From: Acrasis kona
Lineage: Eukaryota; Heterolobosea; Eutetramitea; Acrasida; Acrasidae
NCBI GenBank assembly: GCA_026419775.2
Contig: JAOPGA020000575.1
Coordinates: forward strand, 1 to 20,128
Direction: 5' to 3'
Length of the DNA: 20,128 nucleotides
The position numbers were made by a program, and so were the translations under genes. This document shows positions 17,573 to 20,128 of the stretch, piece by piece (positions within the stretch are counted from its first letter, which is position 1; the number at the start of each line of letters is the position of its first letter). Below the pieces are notes generated by a model. That model made no database searches. It had not been told where the DNA came from and saw nothing but the letters and a program-made list of their open reading frames with translations.

Positions 17573-18965
17573 TTATCGTAGATCATGTAAGTCTTCACCT
17601 TGGATACTGATTGCACTAATGGCCGCTGAGAGGCTTGATACTTCCTGTTCTGAAACAACATCCGGGTAGTAAGTTTTATTTTTATTAATTTTAAAATGCG
17701 GACATTTATACATATCCGTACCCACTAATCCTTCCACATCCTCTTTAGGGCAATTTGGCTGCTCATGGTCCGGATCCTTACATTTCCAACAATACCTTCC
17801 ATGCCTGTGTGCAGGTGGTTTGTTCTGTCGCATAGGATCCTGCGAGGAGGGTGGCTCCCTAGGTGCGGTTGCCACAACTTTGTTTTCATTCGCCTTGTGC
17901 TTATCATTTAGGCATTTGTCTCTTGTCTCAACCATTTTATTTGGTTTCTGGGCTTGTGGCTCGTCACTCCATTTGGGATTTTGTTGGGGATGATGTTGTG
18001 GTACCACTCCAACCTCACAATGCTCCGCCGCGCTGTCGTCCCTTAGTAATTTGATCAAATTTATCATCAATTTGTCGAGAGATATTCTCTTCAAACTTAA
18101 TGAACGCGCTTCTCTTCGATAGTTAGTGCCGCTGGTGGTGTTGTGTGGGAGAGAACGAATGAAGTTCTCTATTGCTTTGTCTTCTTCCACTTCCAACAAA
18201 GTGACCCAGTTCAAGTATCAATGGTGATAAGATTGTTTGGTCTCTTTCTTTTCGGGCTTGAGGGTTATGTACTCCGTCTTAAAGTCGTTGTAAGATTTTT
18301 CAGGATTCATGATAAATGGTACTAGCGCCATGATGTCATCCATTGTATCGTTCATGAACGTTTCTGTCTCCAACAGGTCCCTTAAGGCATTTCTCTCATC
18401 TTTGGGTAACTGCTTAAGTAGAAGTGGTAGAATGTCCGCTGCCACTACTGTTAGATCTGAGACGTTGGCTTTGAACCTCAAAATATCACTAATTACAGAG
18501 TTGGCCTTAATCTCAGGGATGATTTTGTATGAGTTGATGCGTCTTCTTCCATCAAAAGTGCTCTTCTCGATCTTCTCTTGGTCTTCCTTCTGGAGCAATT
18601 TCTCGGTCTGAATGTGGACCAATTGAAGGTATTGGCCGGCTTTCTCTACCGCCAGTGCTGCTGCTTGTACGCGATCTTCCCATTCCAACCCTTCTTGCCA
18701 GAATGCGTTGCGAATATGCTCAAGGTTCTGCCACCTGCACATGTCCTCTGGTTGCAGTCCTAACTGCTCTGGGGCATAAGCCTTTACCCCGTCCAGGTCA
18801 TTTTGCACAAAGTCTTGCCATACAAACTTGGGTCTGGCCCATTCTTGTCGTCGGATAAATTCTCCAAATTCTGAAACGGCGCCTGGTTGTTCCTCAATGT
18901 CGTTTACAATTGGCCTTCCTGTTGCCGGTCTGCTTTTTAATCTTAAGGGAGCAGGTGAGTTGAGG
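17573..18965 (-). pseudogene. Gypsy fossil: Gag region
   Basis: Part of the fossil element. A helical capsid-like region is followed by a nucleocapsid-type zinc knuckle of the form C-x2-C-x4-H-x4-C (CWKCKDPDHEQPNC, near 17750-17795), which in this family binds RNA during packaging. Confidence 0.75.
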
Positions 18966-18981
18966 TTTAGACACTTCCAAA

Positions 18982-19969
18982 ATGATGCAAGCACTGGAGA
19001 CGAAATTCAATCAATTAAGGTCTTGTAAGTTTATTATTGATTTAATGCATTTATTGAATCATAACATTTAGTGACACTACCAATTCATGCCGCAGAACTG
19101 GCCCGTAAGCAGTTAATTGTTAAAGCAGAGTCCAACCATACACAATACGTCGAAAATGTTGAAGATGAGGAGGACTTGTTAAAAGATTTGGACGAAGAGG
19201 TTGAAGGTGCTTTCATGCCAGACTGCTTTAATGAAGCCGGGTTTCATATGGCGTTCCTCCATCCAACCATAGCTAATGAATTAGGTGCGAATAGACAGAA
19301 GGTTGATACGATCAAGAAATTGATTTCACGAAACAGCCATGTATGTTTTCACCATAACCTACTCTGAACTTTTTTTAGAAAAATGCGTTCTCGTGCAAGT
19401 ACATGAAAGCTGGTTTTAAACCAGAGCTGTTCCTTGATGAATTGTACGAACGAATCATCAGTAAGCCCACTATTGGTTTGGAATATCCGGATACACGTGC
19501 CTCTAAGCAAGACACCAAACTGCAAACTGATATTGCCAGTCTAATTGAGGAGAAGATGTCAAGAATTTCCGTTCCTGCCAACTTACCAAGTATCATTGCA
19601 GACATTATTGACAAGAAACTTCTTCAAGTCACAGTCCAAAGTGCCCCTTCACCACCTGCTCTACTAAACCAAGTTCAACCATTGCCATCGGTACCTGCTG
19701 CACCTGTCGCTCCCACACCAACTCCGCCAACACAAACACCTAATACACCATCCAGTGTAGTCCCCGATTCTATCCCTACACCAGTCGTAAATACTCTTTC
19801 TCCGGTTGTTCATCAGGCCACCACCACTACCAAGAAGGTCGCAAAAGCAAGCGCCAGCTCCAGTCAGCCTAAAAAAAGGGGACGTCCGAGGAAACAACAA
19901 GAGGAGGAAGAGCAGAGTGACCAGGAGCCAAAACAGAAAAAAAGGAACACGAATGTATGGGATGAATAA
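18982..19969 (+). CDS. Three-exon AT-hook protein, function unknown
   Basis: An apparently intact gene of 300 residues. Exons are 18982-19024, 19072-19340 and 19379-19969; the frame is continuous across both introns and free of stops to the TAA at 19967-19969. The start is MMQALETKFNQL. Residues about 43-60 are acidic (VEDEEDLLKDLDEE). The middle 100 residues look globular (FNEAGFHMAFLHPTIANEL, LFLDELYERIISKPTIG), followed by a helical segment. A Pro/Thr/Val-rich linker spans about residues 190-255. An AT-hook core (PKKRGRPRK, about residues 267-275) and a basic end (EPKQKKR) suggest binding to AT-rich DNA in the nucleus. The globular part was not recognised. The gene starts only about 20 bp from the end of the oppositely oriented Gypsy fossil, so an upstream exon or promoter inside that fossil is possible. 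Confidence 0.75.
19025..19071 (+). other. Intron 1, 47 nt
   Basis: Perfect GTAAGT donor and an AT-rich body ending in catttag. Removing it joins exon 1 (ending in the first base of a codon) to exon 2 in frame, giving QLRSLTLPIHAAEL. Confidence 0.75.
19341..19378 (+). other. Intron 2, 38 nt
   Basis: GTATGT donor and a pyrimidine tract ending in tttttttag. It is a phase 0 intron; its removal joins ISRNSH to KNAFSCKYM. At 38 nt it is near the lower limit for spliceosomal introns in most eukaryotes. Confidence 0.8.
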
Positions 19970-19970
19970 A
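19965..19970 (+). promoter_or_regulatory. AATAAA polyadenylation signal overlapping stop
   Basis: AATAAA overlaps the TAA stop of the AT-hook gene. A second AATAAA lies at 20043-20048. If the first is used, the 3' UTR would be only about 20-30 nt. Confidence 0.4.
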
Positions 19971-20128
19971 GATTGTGTTTTTAGTACATAATTGTGTTTA
20001 TGGCAACCTCTTCAAAACAAAGGATATTGATAAATAGAAGAAAATAAAAAGAAATAGGCTTTTTTTATTTGCTTCTATTCATTATTATATACCCTATTTC
20101 TATTTGTCCTTATCCTTTTTTTTACGAG
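19971..20128. other. 3' flank of AT-hook gene
   Basis: AT-rich sequence with T runs. No further gene was seen before the window ends. Confidence 0.5.

Larger units (their letters stand above)
15930..18965 (-). mobile_element. Ty3/Gypsy LTR-retrotransposon fossil
   Basis: A broken Ty3/Gypsy-family element on the minus strand with parts in the family order: Gag with a CCHC zinc knuckle, a retropepsin-like region, reverse transcriptase and integrase. It carries roughly half a dozen or more breaks and is clearly not functional. No long terminal repeats were recognised at either end. Protein motifs remain easy to read, so it is not extremely ancient. Confidence 0.85.

Noticed and set aside
15930-18965. 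Long terminal repeats flanking the Gypsy fossil
   Set aside because: No matching direct repeats were found by eye on the two sides.
1-20128. tRNA or rRNA genes
   Set aside because: No cloverleaf or conserved rRNA sequence was recognised on either strand.

Overview
The window is nuclear DNA from a eukaryote. It is AT-rich, has GT-AG introns and AATAAA signals, and is packed with decayed transposable elements of several classes; there is no operon structure or ribosome-binding-site pattern. A FLYWCH-type MULE, an R2-like LINE reverse transcriptase, a Tc1-like element, a Ty3/Gypsy fossil and introns of only 38 and 47 nt would suit an early-branching animal, but a fungus or protist cannot be excluded. 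Unresolved bases (positions 2100 and 12610) show this is a draft assembly.

Layout. 1-1128: decayed unknown coding sequence on the minus strand. 1408-2990: a FLYWCH/MULE transposase copy on the minus strand whose C-terminal half is inverted in place. 2991-3455: a fragment of a different MULE-type transposase (+). 3541-6163: a Tc1/IS630-like transposon with 33-bp terminal inverted repeats, holding a broken DD34E transposase (-) and a second, unrelated ORF (+) with 24-bp tandem repeats. 6340-6999: a TET/JBP-like 2-oxoglutarate/Fe(II) dioxygenase (-). 7177-7898: a Cys-cluster and acidic protein (-). 7895-10790: a long zinc-cluster protein with transposase-like features (-). 10870-13370: a 5'-truncated LINE (-) whose reverse transcriptase carries an unusual coiled-coil tail, ending at two identical palindromes. 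14083-14812: a second FLYWCH/MULE copy (+) in normal order. 15283-15735: a small broken zinc-finger ORF (+). 15930-18965: a Ty3/Gypsy fossil (-). 18982-19969: an apparently intact three-exon AT-hook protein gene (+).

Most interesting parts. Three minus-strand reading units between 10790 and 6340 follow one another closely: a transposase-like protein, a Cys-cluster protein and a nucleic-acid-modifying type dioxygenase. This recalls the known fungal association of TET/JBP-family dioxygenases with KDZ transposons, but the large protein is not one I can place. Four of its frame changes fall exactly in homopolymer runs, so part of the apparent decay may be sequencing or assembly error. The Tc1-like element with a passenger ORF, the precise internal inversion in the first MULE copy, and the LINE tail and palindromes are the other points worth a second look.
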